DNA of 42,016 nucleotides, taken from the NCBI GenBank assembly GCA_017621695.1, contig JAGASP010000118.1, positions 1 to 42,016 on the forward strand. The letters are read 5' to 3'. Origin of the DNA: Clostridia bacterium (GTDB lineage Bacteria; Bacillota; Clostridia; Oscillospirales; CAG-272). Both the position numbers and the translations under genes were made by a program. Of this stretch, positions 41,713 to 42,016 are shown one piece after another (positions within the stretch are counted from its first letter, which is position 1; the number at the start of each line of letters is the position of its first letter). A model generated the notes under the pieces. That model was not told the DNA's origin and searched no databases. It saw nothing but the letters and a program-made list of their open reading frames with translations.

Positions 41713-41766
41713 TGAAAGGAAGAGATTCGAAAGGCGCCTGAATCTCGAATAAAAATTATCCTTTCA
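41713..41766 (+). other. Nested stem-loop in the hsp20 leader
   Basis: TGAAAGGA (41713-41720) pairs with TCCTTTCA (41759-41766), enclosing GAGATTC (41722-41728) with GAATCTC (41740-41746). The 3' arm (ATCCTTT) could alternatively pair with AGGAT of the ribosome site at 41795-41801, so a temperature-dependent switch is possible but unproven. Confidence 0.45.
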
Positions 41767-41807
41767 ACAAATACTATAAACACAAAATCTATAAGGAGGA
41801 TTCTGTT

Positions 41808-42016
41808 ATGTTTGAACTTACACCCTTTGCACACAACAACCATTTTCTCAACTCTTATGACCCGTTCAAGGCAATGGAGGAATTCGAGAAGAACTTCTTC
41901 GGACATCAGCTTCCTGCCTTCAAGACCGATATTCGCGAGACCGAGAACGCATACGTTCTTGACGCTGAGCTCCCCGGCTTCTCTAAAGAGGATATCCACG
42001 CCGAAGTCAGAAACGG
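41808..42016 (+). CDS. Hsp20/alpha-crystallin small heat-shock protein, 5' part
   Basis: ATG at 41808 follows AAGGAGG. The visible 69 residues show the N-terminal arm (MFELTPFAHNNHF, 'DPFKAMEEFEKNFFG') and the beginning of the alpha-crystallin domain ('FKTDIRETENAYVLDAELPG', 'KEDIHAEVRN'). Family members form oligomers that hold unfolded proteins without ATP. The gene runs off the window; the full length should be about 140-150 residues. Upstream CIRCE suggests HrcA control. Confidence 0.95.
   Translation, partial: MFELTPFAHNNHFLNSYDPFKAMEEFEKNFFGHQLPAFKTDIRETENAYVLDAELPGFSKEDIHAEVRN

Overview
The window looks like chromosomal DNA from an uncultured gut-type Clostridia (Bacillota). Consensus TTGACA/TATAAT promoters with 17-bp spacers, strong AGGAGG ribosome sites, a CIRCE heat-shock operator, a TPP riboswitch, BspA-type leucine-rich repeats and a small tail peptide with an EDVIT-like motif all fit that group. 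No species can be named from the sequence alone.

Layout. (1) 1-925: the end of a LuxR-type regulator, a small XRE repressor and a decayed vanZ-like gene, separated by terminators. (2) About 930-10,520: a compact mobile island. A leftward zinc-finger gene and a rightward operon share a divergent promoter region. The rightward genes are an excisionase-like HTH protein, a large primase-helicase, an iteron-type origin candidate (12 copies of GTGACAGT), an unknown small protein, a G-rich phage-like intergenic segment, a lone HK97-type major capsid protein, a structured RNA candidate, an HTH/zinc-finger protein, a SHOCT protein and two tandem serine recombinases. No terminase, portal, protease or tail gene is seen. 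(3) 10,533-12,600: a NERD-domain gene with its own promoter, a tRNA-Leu(CAG), and a small broken gene. (4) 12,593-16,110: a sugar-isomerase-like and YwaF-like pair (leftward), then a Q/N-rich membrane protein and an Lgt-like membrane protein (rightward). (5) 16,375-30,526: a 4653-residue secreted mosaic protein followed by a 53-residue EDVIT-type peptide. (6) 31,039-37,321: an unknown membrane protein, a MITE-like element, and an operon of two uroporphyrinogen-decarboxylase-family proteins flanking a GH106-like glycosidase. (7) 37,554-41,337: folate genes folA and folE-HD-folP-folB/folK', the latter set lying behind a TPP riboswitch and ending in a truncated folK joined to a headless PIN gene. 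(8) 41,622-42,016: CIRCE and the start of an hsp20 gene.

How the genes fit together. The island has what it needs to excise (recombinases, Xis-like protein), replicate (primase-helicase plus iterons) and perhaps enter a capsid (own capsid protein), but it would need a helper for packaging. That is the layout of a phage satellite, and it is the most interesting system in the window. The folate block would make dihydrofolate from GTP, but the pyrophosphokinase step is broken here. The URO-D/GH operon suggests handling of a methylated or aryl glycoside; that is inference only.
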